Part shown: positions 34,501 to 41,366 of the stretch, piece by piece
Position numbering within the stretch: position 1 is the first letter of the stretch
Layout of the letters: every line of letters begins with the position of its first letter
From: Thalassovita mangrovi
GTDB lineage: Bacteria > Pseudomonadota > Alphaproteobacteria > Rhodobacterales > Rhodobacteraceae
Direction: 5' to 3'
Length of the DNA stretch: 64,000 bases
Assembly: GCF_009857745.1 (NCBI RefSeq)
Contig: NZ_WWEN01000001.1
Coordinates: 1-64,000, forward strand
Notes under the pieces: model-generated
Database searches by the model: none
The model's input: the letters and a program-made list of their open reading frames with translations, nothing else
What the model was told of the DNA's origin: nothing
Made by a program: the position numbers and the translations under genes

Positions 34501-35756
34501 ATGCCATCGTCGGCGACATGACCGCGATGGACCCGTCGGCGACCAAGCTGTTCGTCGAACTGGTGCTGGAACCCGATTACAGTTCGGAAGAAGACCAGGA
34601 CGACCACGAAGAGGACGACCATATCGCCGAGGGCGGCCATGCCGGCCCGTCGATCAGCCTGCCGCTGATGGAAGCGATCGGCGAGATTTCGGCCGGTCAG
34701 GCGATGGTGCACCACATCCTGGACGATCTGTCCTCCAGCGACCTGATGCAGGCGGTCGATCACGTGCTGCGCCGCCGCGGTTCCGATGCCGGGCCGGCGA
34801 TCGAGGGCGACACCTATAACGCGCTGCGCGATCTGATCGAAACCTATACCCACAAGGTCGCCCGCGCCGCCGAGGCCGAAACCCAGCTGAACACCCAGAT
34901 GGGCCGGCTGCAGGAAGAAACCGCCAAGCTGCGCGAACGTCCCGCGGGCATCCTGCTGCGCACCCTCGCGGCCTTTGTCGAGGCGCGGTCGCGCCAGGCC
35001 GGCAAGGAAGCGCGGATGTCGCATAACGGCGAAAACGAAGTGATCGACCAGACCATGTTGGATTCGCTGGCCAAGCTGCTGAAGAAGCTGATCCGCAGCC
35101 GCCTGACCGGCGCCGAGGGCCCGGCCCAGTTCCACCTGTCGCTGTCGCGCAACGACAACCGGATTTCGGTCCAGCTCGAAGACGACGGCAAATCCGATCC
35201 CGATCAGGAAGTGCTGCAGGAACTGCACCAGGTGGCGGTGCGCGAAGGCGGCGAATTCCGCCCCGTGCAGATGCCGTCGGGCGGCATGCGGTTCCACCTG
35301 TCGCTGCCGGTGCATATGGCGCTGCTGGACGGGATGGTCGTGCGGGTCGGCGATGTCTGCTATGTCATGCCGGTCAATTCGATCGAGCGGATCCAGCTGG
35401 GCGCCTCGGACGCTTTGCTGCCGATCGCGGCGTCGCAGAACAACGCCATGCTGCGCACCGATACCGGCGAACTGGCGCCGATCCGGCCGCTGGACGCCAC
35501 CGGCCTGCAGGGCGGCGTTCTGTCCAAGTTGAACGCGGCCAACGACGGCGGCGCGGCGAACCTCTATGTGGTGCTGCGCAGCGATGACACCCGCATCGCG
35601 GTGCCGGTCGATGAAATGCTGGGTCAGCAGCTGGTTCTGCTGCGCCCGCTGCAGGGGCCGCTGGTGGGAATTCGCAATATGATGGGGCTTGCACTGCTGT
35701 CGGGCGGCGAAGTCGGCATGGTTGTTGCTGTAGATCGTTTGGCCGACGCGGCCTGA
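31536..35756 (+). CDS. cheA: Giant CheA-like HPt protein with decayed kinase domain (CheA3-like)
   Basis: The 1406-residue protein starts with a true HPt (P1) domain; the phosphoacceptor is His48 in AVHTFKGNSRVLG. After an Ala/Glu/Pro-rich linker come three repeats of about 100 residues, each starting DDPTYRxIY and each with a helix carrying LLHAAxQM: His317 (HAAQ), His451 and His610 (HAAK, matching the HPt His-x-x-Lys pattern). The middle (about 670-1130) is helical with no family I recognise. Residues about 1130-1260 look like a CheA P3/P4 region that has lost its N box and Gly boxes (LEDDGKSDP remains). A CheW-like P5 domain (about 1262-1404) ends it. Rhodobacter CheA3 likewise has P1 and P5 around a large phosphatase-bearing middle. 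The kinase is probably the P3-P4-P5 protein at 25561. Confidence 0.9.
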   Translation: MSEMDEIWELFADDGAQSLDAMEAALDALSDGADDQVPHISALFRAVHTFKGNSRVLGLSVVESRAHLAEDLIGLVRDSGVPLSQEILDLMFLAGDTLREMLEDVAATRADVDPGPSEDLLRQLKEMIAKCDPDAAPAEPAAEAEAPAEEPAEEPVAEAETPAAAPAAVGGMDMSALFDEMSDGEESGSSDDDDFWEFDEDLDPDALAAKKAAAEADMEAHEAEGPVRNGSDAAAKLAAQEAASAAPAAAPAAPVESSVPVDDGPPLNTLADDPTYRKIYDEMTEEMIEKIGTIIRSDDDFEERRKAAERQVDGLLHAAQQMQYGNWVSLLEDFAFDCPALETADALVAGLQGFLGKVEALKNGGEVVAAPAAEPAPAAAPVEPAAAAVPAEAAPATEEGKAKLSDDPTYRKIYADMTEDLVGRLKTIRDADDDLEERRDNVVKHVGGLLHAAKQMEFDNWISVLEGFEASAASFAMESDLKGGIDTFLGQVETLQNGGEVAAVPAAAPAPAPAPEPEPAPVAQAAPAPAPEPAPAPAPAPVAEAPAAEPAAAPDAAGGKKSLADDPTYRAIYADMTEDLVKKLKGIRKSSDSVEERRDSIVKQVGNLLHAAKQMGFDNWIVLLEAFENNAAKLSSDAAIQEGIDGFLANAEALQKGGAIAQPRSGSDEADDLFRQLEPYYSKIAEAVLKLDDDLEGSQATLNDLAEEVVSKVDPFGLVRAEDAVRRIAKAETVKAARIQQLSFYEELISYEHVMPIESSVSGDLTVRPSHLVQLWATDQIFDTLGALRNMMERVSLTGEGDDWFASFNHHMRLVYHACSHYRMDTAGQLTMALVDLFGRVNDTNSVADALMLHMARGFLETIELVFDALDQGDDPDLSKIDDLFEEATNISFQQGGVVSARTIERKLGLPEEFHRVLSPDSVKAAHQALLDRKHFYVIRADLNEDEALAEKFLEWIGAGNAQMITNVTVFQDDKTLFDFLLATELEQDAIVGDMTAMDPSATKLFVELVLEPDYSSEEDQDDHEEDDHIAEGGHAGPSISLPLMEAIGEISAGQAMVHHILDDLSSSDLMQAVDHVLRRRGSDAGPAIEGDTYNALRDLIETYTHKVARAAEAETQLNTQMGRLQEETAKLRERPAGILLRTLAAFVEARSRQAGKEARMSHNGENEVIDQTMLDSLAKLLKKLIRSRLTGAEGPAQFHLSLSRNDNRISVQLEDDGKSDPDQEVLQELHQVAVREGGEFRPVQMPSGGMRFHLSLPVHMALLDGMVVRVGDVCYVMPVNSIERIQLGASDALLPIAASQNNAMLRTDTGELAPIRPLDATGLQGGVLSKLNAANDGGAANLYVVLRSDDTRIAVPVDEMLGQQLVLLRPLQGPLVGIRNMMGLALLSGGEVGMVVAVDRLADAA

Positions 35757-35824
35757 ACGCATCACACAGCGACAACGAGGCGATGAAATCACTACGACAA
35801 CACCTGGCATTCGCCCTTTTCATC

Positions 35825-35854
35825 GGAGCCGGCGCCTTGCGGCGGCTCCTTTTT
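35825..35854 (+). terminator. Intrinsic terminator of the chemotaxis operon
   Basis: GGAGCCG (35825-35831) pairs with CGGCTCC (35843-35849), followed by TTTTT. It lies 69 bases after the large CheA-like gene. The interval 35757-36134 (378 bases) otherwise holds GC-rich sequence without a convincing gene and, at its end, a sigma-28-like site. Confidence 0.8.
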
Positions 35855-36064
35855 GCCGGCCTGAGCAGGGCCGCGCGTTTCACCGGCAGGCTGATCCGGC
35901 CGCCGGTGCGTGCCGGGGCAGGGCGCCCGGCGCAGCCGGCCGCGATCCGGCGCCCCGCCGATGTCGGCAGCGCGCCGCGACGGGCGCAACAGGCCGCATC
36001 AGACCCCCGCAGGGCGCTGCGCCCGGACTGGGTCTGATCGAAAATACGATCCCGAAAAAACAGC

Positions 36065-36092
36065 TAAATAAAGCGGCCCGCCGTGCCGTTTT
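36065..36092 (+). promoter_or_regulatory. Possible sigma-28 promoter for fliS
   Basis: TAAA (36065-36068), a 16-base spacer and GCCGTTTT (36085-36092) resemble the flagellar sigma-28 pattern TAAA-N15-GCCGATAA. It lies 43 bases before the fliS ATG, the right place for a late flagellar gene. The spacer is one base long. Confidence 0.4.
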
Positions 36093-36134
36093 CATTAGGG
36101 ACAGACAGATGGATGTTACCAGAGGAACCGCCCG

Positions 36135-36533
36135 ATGACATTTGCTCTCGCTCGTAACAAGTACCGCCAGACCGGCACATCGGGTGTGAACATTCCCGAC
36201 GATCCCTATCAGATCATTCGCGTGATCCTGAGTGAGCTCGAGCAGTCGCTGAGTGTTCTCAAAGCGGCCGATGCAAGCAACAGCACCTATCCGCAGGATC
36301 ACGTCAACAAATCCCTGCGCGCGATCTACCTGCTGCAATCCAGCCTCGATTTCGAACAGGGCGGCGACATCGCCACCAGCCTGTTCGAACTGTACGAATA
36401 TTGCCGCCAGACCGTGCTGCAGGCGTTCCGCCGAGAAGAGGGCGCGGATATCGCCAGCGCCGCGGATGCGATTACCGGCATCCTGGATGCCTGGACCGAA
36501 ATCGGGCCGCAGGTGGAAAGGCAAGCCGGATGA
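36135..36533 (+). CDS. fliS: FliS, flagellin export chaperone
   Basis: FliS binds flagellin and stops it from polymerising before export. The 132-residue helical protein has the FliS-like opening (NKYRQTGTSGVNIPDDPYQI) and the helix pattern around SLRAIYLLQSSLDFEQGGDI and LFELYEYCRQTVLQAFRRE. Flagellin (62403) and cap (57787) genes in this window are its expected clients and next-stage partner. It overlaps the next gene by 4 bp. Confidence 0.88.
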   Translation: MTFALARNKYRQTGTSGVNIPDDPYQIIRVILSELEQSLSVLKAADASNSTYPQDHVNKSLRAIYLLQSSLDFEQGGDIATSLFELYEYCRQTVLQAFRREEGADIASAADAITGILDAWTEIGPQVERQAG

Positions 36534-36853
36534 GCGACGTTCCGCAGAGCGGCGAACCCGAAACGGATCTGCTGGAGGAGTTCGACACCCTTCTTGAGCA
36601 ATTCGAAAAGGCCGCCCGCGACGGTGACCTGAACGAATTCCGCCGCCTCGATCATGTGCTGCGCAGCAAGGCGCTGGCACTGATCGGCGGGATGCCCGAT
36701 ATGGAACCCTCGGACGATCGCTATGTCGATGCGTTGCGGGATGCGGTGGCCCGTCTGGGTACCGCGGCAGGCGAGATTCAGCAGGAACGCCAGATGCTCA
36801 AGGCACGGCGTGAGGCGGACCAGAAGGTCAGGTTGGCCTATTCTCGCAAATAA
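36530..36853 (+). CDS. Helical protein after fliS, possible FliT-like chaperone
   Basis: This 107-residue protein starts at ATG 36530, overlapping the fliS stop (ATGA). It is charged and mostly helical (LLEEFDTLLEQFEKAARDG; QQERQMLKARREADQKVRLA). FliT, the chaperone of the cap FliD, is small, helical and often encoded after fliS, so this is the likeliest role. I see no diagnostic residues, so the assignment rests on shape and position only. A longer frame from 36401 lies inside fliS. Confidence 0.6.
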   Translation: MSDVPQSGEPETDLLEEFDTLLEQFEKAARDGDLNEFRRLDHVLRSKALALIGGMPDMEPSDDRYVDALRDAVARLGTAAGEIQQERQMLKARREADQKVRLAYSRK

Positions 36854-36865
36854 GGAGTTGTGGTG

Positions 36866-37090
36866 ATGAGTAAGCGAAACACATGCCAGCGGTGCCAGTG
36901 GCTCAGGGCCTTTCTGGGGGCCGGTTTCGCCCTCATCGTCCTGATCGGAATGAAACCGCAAGCCGCCCAGGTCGTTGCCGCGATGATGCCTGACCCCCTG
37001 TCATTGGCAGTCGGCGGCATGGTCCTGGGCGCTGTGGCTTTCGTGTTTCGTCTTTGGCTTTGGGCCCGCCTGGTCAAGCAGGAAGGCTGA
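36866..37090 (+). CDS. Small membrane protein with N-terminal Cys pair, unknown
   Basis: The 74-residue protein follows the FliT-like gene by 12 bp, with AAGGAG 8 bases before the ATG. Two GTG codons in frame just upstream are alternatives. It has a cytoplasmic CQRC motif near residue 8, then two hydrophobic segments (AFLGAGFALIVLIGM and LAVGGMVLGAVAFVFRLWLW). I do not recognise it. It probably shares the fliS transcript. Confidence 0.6.
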   Translation: MSKRNTCQRCQWLRAFLGAGFALIVLIGMKPQAAQVVAAMMPDPLSLAVGGMVLGAVAFVFRLWLWARLVKQEG

Positions 37091-37120
37091 GCAGGAAACT
37101 TGAGGCGAGGGGGCTGATCC

Positions 37121-37303
37121 TCAGCCCCGTCCGCTGCCCCGCGACAGTTGCTCCGCGTCGAGCGGCGACAACAGGTGCTCCATCGACATCACGCTGCGCT
37201 TGGCGGGGATGTCATTGGCGTCGAAATGCACAACTTCAACTCCCATTTTGACGGCATCGCCCTCGGTCTGAGAGAAAAGGGTCTTCAGGCTTTGATTAAG
37301 CAT
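37121..37303 (-). CDS. 60-residue protein at the end of the sensor-kinase operon, unknown
   Basis: It starts at ATG 37301-37303 with AAAGGAAC upstream. The sequence is short and partly amphipathic (MLNQSLKTLFSQTEG, GVEVVHFDANDIPAKRSV), without membrane segments or known motifs. It follows the FliL-like gene by 67 bp on the same strand and faces the 76-codon frame on the other strand. It is probably a real small gene because of the good ribosome site, but nothing suggests a function. Confidence 0.45.
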   Translation of the reverse strand: MLNQSLKTLFSQTEGDAVKMGVEVVHFDANDIPAKRSVMSMEHLLSPLDAEQLSRGSGRG

Positions 37304-37370
37304 GGCAGTTCCTTTGCTTTGTCCTGCCATACGGGTTGCAAGTTCCTTGCCAACTGCGGGCGCAATCGGG

Positions 37371-37859
37371 TCAGGAGGCGGCAATCAGCTTCAAAATCAG
37401 CACTTCCAGCACCGGGTCCGGCAATTCGTCGGTCTTCAGCGACCGGTTCAGGACATCGCGGGCATAGATGGGGAATTCCTGCTGGAAGGCTTCGACATCG
37501 GTCACGGTCGGGTCTTCCAGCAACAGCCGGATCGCTTCGGTGATCGAGGGCACGATCTGTTCGGAATTGACCCGGATCATGCTTTCCATTTCCAGCGAAA
37601 TCTCGTTGCGCACCGCCAGCCCGATCTCAAGATGCAGCGTCACGCCCAGACGCGGCGCGTTGGTGGTGATGTCGATCGGGAAGGTCACGTAGTGACGGTT
37701 GCGGTTGGGATCGTTTTCCGCGGCCTCGGCCTGGATCTCGGCCAGCGATACGGTGATCGGGTTGGCAAAGATGAACATCCCGCCGGTAAAGGTCAGCGTC
37801 ACCGCGAGAAAGGCGGCGGGGCCGATCAGGTTGTTGGTGGAAAAGGGTAGGGAAATCAT
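37371..37859 (-). CDS. FliL-like single-span membrane protein
   Basis: The 162-residue protein has a short cytoplasmic start, one membrane segment (GPAAFLAVTLTFTGGMFIFA) and a periplasmic domain. That domain has the FliL-like order: a beta-rich part (YVTFPIDITTNAP, LGVTLHLEIGLAVRNEI), then a helix entering an export/ring region (SEQIVPSITEAIRLLLEDPT) and a C-terminal strand (VLEVLILKLIAAS). It would be a second FliL-type protein beside fliL at 15608. It follows the hybrid kinase gene by 20 bp with GGAG before the ATG and is probably under the same sigma-54 promoter. Confidence 0.6.
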   Translation of the reverse strand: MISLPFSTNNLIGPAAFLAVTLTFTGGMFIFANPITVSLAEIQAEAAENDPNRNRHYVTFPIDITTNAPRLGVTLHLEIGLAVRNEISLEMESMIRVNSEQIVPSITEAIRLLLEDPTVTDVEAFQQEFPIYARDVLNRSLKTDELPDPVLEVLILKLIAAS

Positions 37860-37879
37860 AACATACTCCGGTCCGGCGG

Positions 37880-40234
37880 TTAAAGCAGCGCCAGGGCAAG
37901 ACGGGTTTCTTCAAGCAGGGTTTCGGTCGCGTCCAGCAGCTGGGGCAGGTCGTCCAGCCGTCCGGTCTGCGCCCGTTCCTCGATCTCGAGGAAGCTTTGG
38001 TTCAGGGCGGTGGCGCCGACGGTGGTGACCGTCACGCTGGCCTTGCGCGCCATCGCCACGATGTCGTCGCTGGCCGAAGCGGCAAGAGCGTTACGCAGGT
38101 GGTCCAGCGTGGTCAGGCATTCCTTTTGCAGCTGGTGCACGAAGACCGACCAGTTTTCACCGGCGATCTTGGCGATCTGCCGCGACACGGATTTGTCCAG
38201 CAGGTCAGGCATCTGCGCCGCCTGCCGCGGCGCGGGCATTGCACCGCCAGCGCTGCGGACGCGCTGGATGATTTCGTATAGCTGCGGCCGGCGCAGCGGT
38301 TTGACATAGACCTTGTCCATCCCGGCGATACCGGCGCGTTCGGTGGTCTCGGGGTCGCTGAACCCGGTCAGGCCGAAAACCTTCATCCCGGCATGTCCCG
38401 ATTGCGTCAGCAGCCGCCGGGTCGCTTCCAGCCCGTCGATCCCGGGCAGGCCGATATCCATCAGCACCGCGTCCACCGCATCGGTTTCGACCGCTTTCAG
38501 CGCCGCCTCGCCGCTTTCGGCGCAGGTGGTGATGCAGCCTTCGCTGGTCAGCAGCTTGACCATCAGGTCGCGGTTCAGCGGATTGTCGTCGACCACCAGA
38601 ACCCGGAACCCGTTGGCGTCCGGTTCTTGGATTTCGGGTTCGTCGCTGGCGGGAAGCAAGCCCGCGTCGGGCAGGGCGAAGCTCAGCGACACGCGGAATT
38701 CGGTGCCGATCCCGGGGGTGGAGCTGACCCGGATCGACCCGCCCATCGCATCCACCGCGCGCTTGACGATGCTCAGCCCCAGGCCGGCACTTTGCGCCAG
38801 GCTGTTATAGTCGGAACTGCCGGTTTCGAACGGATCGAACAGACGGTCGACCTCTTCGGCGGCGATGCCCCTGCCGGTGTCGGCGACGCTCATCTCGATG
38901 CCCAGCATCCGTTTCTGCCCGCCGCGCTTGCCGATTTGTTCGCAGCGCGCCGACAGGGTGATGCTGCCCGCATCGGTATATTTCACCGCGTTGCCCATCA
39001 GGTTCTGCACCACGCGCTGGAACAGGTGGTGATAGCCCGCGACCTGCTGGTCGGCCTGGCAATCCAGCGCCAGCTTGATCTCAAGCCCCTTCGCCTCGGC
39101 GGCGATGCGGCTTTGTTCGGCAAGACGTGTCAGCACCTGGTTGGGGGTGAACAGCGAAACCGGGTGATCCTTGATCGGGCGCATGTCCATACGCACATGT
39201 TCCAGCGTGTTGTTGATCTGTTCCAGCGCGGTGTCGGACGATCCGCGGATCAGTTCCATCAGCTGCCGCTGTTCCGGTTTCAGGTCGTCGCCCTGCAGCA
39301 ACAGGTCCGCCGCCGTCGCGATCGCCCCCAGCGGGGTGCGCATTTCGTGGCTGACCGTGGCCAGGAACTGGGTCTTGGACTGTTCGTTGGCCCGGGCGAT
39401 ATCGCGCGCCGCTTCCAGGTATTGCGACCGGTCCAGCGCGTCGCGATATTCGGTGCGCGCGGTGATGTCGCGCATCACCACCACGAATTGCCGAGACCCG
39501 GGTTCGTCGGTGGGGGTGAAGGTGACCTCGACCGGATAGCGGTCGTGTTCGACGCTTTCGATATAGACTTCCAGCGGCGTGCCGGAAACTTTTTCCAGGA
39601 AACTGCCGGGGTCGGTCGGCGCTTCGAACGGCGCGGCCGATCCGTGCAGAACGGCGCCCATATCGACATAGCTGAACAGCGATTTACCGATCAGGTCGGC
39701 CACCCCCAGCATCTGCAGCAGCGCCTTGTTGGCCATGGTGAAGCGGCCGTTGGCGGCCACCGCGCCGATCCCGTCCACCGCGCTGTCGAGGAATTGCCGG
39801 AACCGCTTGTCGCTGCGCTTGCGGGCGCGGATGGCACGCTGCAGCTGGGAACTTTCCGACCGCAGCTTCTGGTACTGATCCTCGACATCGCCGGGATCGA
39901 GACGCGCCAGCAGCAGCGGGATCGCGGTGCGGGCGGGCAGGCGGGCCATGCGGCCGCGAATACCGAACGTGCCGCCGTGATCGTGCTGCAGCAGCAACCG
40001 GCCGATCTTGGGATTGGTGGATTTCGCGCAGCGGATCAGGAAGTCGGCATTCTGCGGCTGTGTCTGCAGCGCGGTTTCGAACTGATCCGCCGGGCACAGC
40101 CGTTCGGCGGCGGCGTTGCTGAACACGACCTTGCCGTCGACCGTCAGCAGATAACAGGGATACACGTCCAGCGCTATGATATCGGCATAGCGCGCCAGGC
40201 TGTCATCATGCGTCAGGGTCACCAGCTCAGTCAT
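37880..40234 (-). CDS. Hybrid sensor histidine kinase with PAS, receiver and altered HPt
   Basis: The 784-residue protein is soluble. Order: possible PAS-like domain (10-110), coiled linker, PAS (about 145-265), HisKA with His296 in VSHEMRTPLG, ATPase domain (NAVKYT near 415, DTGRGI near 452, GLGLSIVKR), receiver with Asp593 in AVLMDIGLPG, and a C-terminal HPt-like helical domain (683-784). In that last domain the normal phosphoacceptor His is Arg730 (ARKASVTVTTVGA). It overlaps the upstream sensor-like gene by 8 bp. Input probably comes from that protein or from the PAS domains. The sigma-54 promoter upstream ties it to flagellar expression. Confidence 0.92.
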   Translation of the reverse strand: MTELVTLTHDDSLARYADIIALDVYPCYLLTVDGKVVFSNAAAERLCPADQFETALQTQPQNADFLIRCAKSTNPKIGRLLLQHDHGGTFGIRGRMARLPARTAIPLLLARLDPGDVEDQYQKLRSESSQLQRAIRARKRSDKRFRQFLDSAVDGIGAVAANGRFTMANKALLQMLGVADLIGKSLFSYVDMGAVLHGSAAPFEAPTDPGSFLEKVSGTPLEVYIESVEHDRYPVEVTFTPTDEPGSRQFVVVMRDITARTEYRDALDRSQYLEAARDIARANEQSKTQFLATVSHEMRTPLGAIATAADLLLQGDDLKPEQRQLMELIRGSSDTALEQINNTLEHVRMDMRPIKDHPVSLFTPNQVLTRLAEQSRIAAEAKGLEIKLALDCQADQQVAGYHHLFQRVVQNLMGNAVKYTDAGSITLSARCEQIGKRGGQKRMLGIEMSVADTGRGIAAEEVDRLFDPFETGSSDYNSLAQSAGLGLSIVKRAVDAMGGSIRVSSTPGIGTEFRVSLSFALPDAGLLPASDEPEIQEPDANGFRVLVVDDNPLNRDLMVKLLTSEGCITTCAESGEAALKAVETDAVDAVLMDIGLPGIDGLEATRRLLTQSGHAGMKVFGLTGFSDPETTERAGIAGMDKVYVKPLRRPQLYEIIQRVRSAGGAMPAPRQAAQMPDLLDKSVSRQIAKIAGENWSVFVHQLQKECLTTLDHLRNALAASASDDIVAMARKASVTVTTVGATALNQSFLEIEERAQTGRLDDLPQLLDATETLLEETRLALALL

Positions 40235-40706
40235 TGGAAAAATACTCGAGCCCCGGCCTGTCGTTTTCGTCCAGCGACACGTTCACCCGGCACATCCGGT
40301 CGCCGCGCGCGATGGTCTTTTCCAGGTGGATCTTGGCGTATCCGGTGTCTTTCGACGCCAGGTGCCCTAGCAGGTTCGCCGTCACCATGCAGACCGACCG
40401 GGTGCCGTCGATCTGCTGGCCGAACGGGCAGCTGTGGTTTTCCAGAACGATCAGGTTCTCGTCCTGTTCGACCAACTCGAACGCCGCCCCGATCCCGGTT
40501 TCGACGCCGATGAGCCGCTGCGACAGCGCTTGGGAGGCGGAGGGCTCCTCTCCCGGTTGTGCATTTTGACCGTCTGAGAGCTCCTGCGCCAGCTCTGCGC
40601 CGACGGTGCTGAGGAAGGCTTCTGCCTCTTCGACACCGGCAACGGTTTCCAGCGTATGCGCTAGATGATGGATGGTGCTGGCTAAAAATCTTTCTTTAGT
40701 CATCAC
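40227..40706 (-). CDS. Small Cys-containing putative sensor, MetOD1-like
   Basis: The 159-residue protein has a helical start and an alpha/beta C-terminal domain with ENHSCPFGQQ, a second Cys 13 residues later (RSVCMVTANLLG) and a third Cys (GDRMCRVNVSLDEN). This resembles the methanogen output domain 1 type and the C-terminal parts of some Cys-cluster regulators, so metal or Fe-S binding is possible. The spacing Cys-x12-Cys can be seen, but a fourth Cys is missing. It is the first gene of the operon, overlapping the hybrid kinase, which it may regulate. Confidence 0.6.
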   Translation of the reverse strand: MMTKERFLASTIHHLAHTLETVAGVEEAEAFLSTVGAELAQELSDGQNAQPGEEPSASQALSQRLIGVETGIGAAFELVEQDENLIVLENHSCPFGQQIDGTRSVCMVTANLLGHLASKDTGYAKIHLEKTIARGDRMCRVNVSLDENDRPGLEYFSND

Positions 40707-40846
40707 TTAGTGCTTTCTTCCGTCATCCCGGCGGTTTTCTGCTGTTTGCTAGAAGCCCGGCTGCCTGAGTGGCTGGCTGACCGGGCGCGCATTTCTCCCA
40801 CAGATTGATCAACACCCGCATTGCGTGTCAAGCCCTGACTGTTCAC

Positions 40847-40863
40847 AGCAAGGACCGTGCCAA
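40847..40863 (-). promoter_or_regulatory. Sigma-54 promoter for the sensor/hybrid-kinase operon
   Basis: On the minus strand: TTGGCACGGTCCTTGCT, a complete match to TTGGCACGN4TTGCT. It points at the gene starting at 40706, with a leader of about 130 bases. The 273-base gap 40707-40979 holds no other clear site; nothing convincing drives the plus-strand gene at 40980. Confidence 0.88.
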
Positions 40864-40979
40864 ACAAAGCGGCAAAGCGGAGTTTTATGGCTGAAATGTG
40901 ACCGGTCGCTAAGATAGATGCCGGGCGCGACGTTTTACTGTGTGAACCTTCAGGGCGAGATTCCAAAAGGACTGAGTGA

Positions 40980-41366
40980 ATGTCTTCGAAAAAGGTGCGA
41001 TCGCTGACGCGCAATCTGGGCCAATACCGCATGGTGAATGCGCGCAATGACGAGGATAATCAGGGTTTCCAGCTGGTACGGCAGGAAACCCACCTGTCGA
41101 ACGTGTCGCAAGTCGAACGCTTCCTGCCTGACATTCTGGGCCGGGCGCTGGCGCGTTGCTGGATCGATAAAATGTTCCGTCAAAGCTTCTATATGGCGCC
41201 CAAGGATACGCTGGCCGACTACCATGTCTTCCTTCCCGAAGACATCACCGTGTCGGTCGAAACCGACCCCGGAGAGCGCTCCAAGGTCGTGGTCTACGAA
41301 CATCGCCCCGGCGAATTGCCCAAGCGTGTGATGTATTTGCAACTGGTGATGATGGCCGGAAGATGA
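40980..41366 (+). CDS. Unknown soluble protein
   Basis: The 128-residue protein has no signal peptide or membrane segment. It looks globular, with a helical first half (LSNVSQVERFLPDILGRALA) and a strand-rich end (ADYHVFLPEDITVSVETD, SKVVVYEHRPGELPKRVM). AAAGGACTGA lies before the ATG. It overlaps the Sel1-type gene by 4 bp, so the two are co-translated. I do not recognise the family. Confidence 0.75.
   Translation: MSSKKVRSLTRNLGQYRMVNARNDEDNQGFQLVRQETHLSNVSQVERFLPDILGRALARCWIDKMFRQSFYMAPKDTLADYHVFLPEDITVSVETDPGERSKVVVYEHRPGELPKRVMYLQLVMMAGR

Noticed and set aside
31656-35810. 1384-codon minus-strand frame
   Set aside because: Antisense to the large CheA-like gene; Gly/Arg/His-rich shadow with no family features.
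35783-36037. 84-codon plus-strand frame after the large CheA-like gene
   Set aside because: It contains the operon terminator (35825-35854) inside its coding part, and its second half is Arg/Ala/Pro-rich shadow sequence, although GAGG precedes its ATG.
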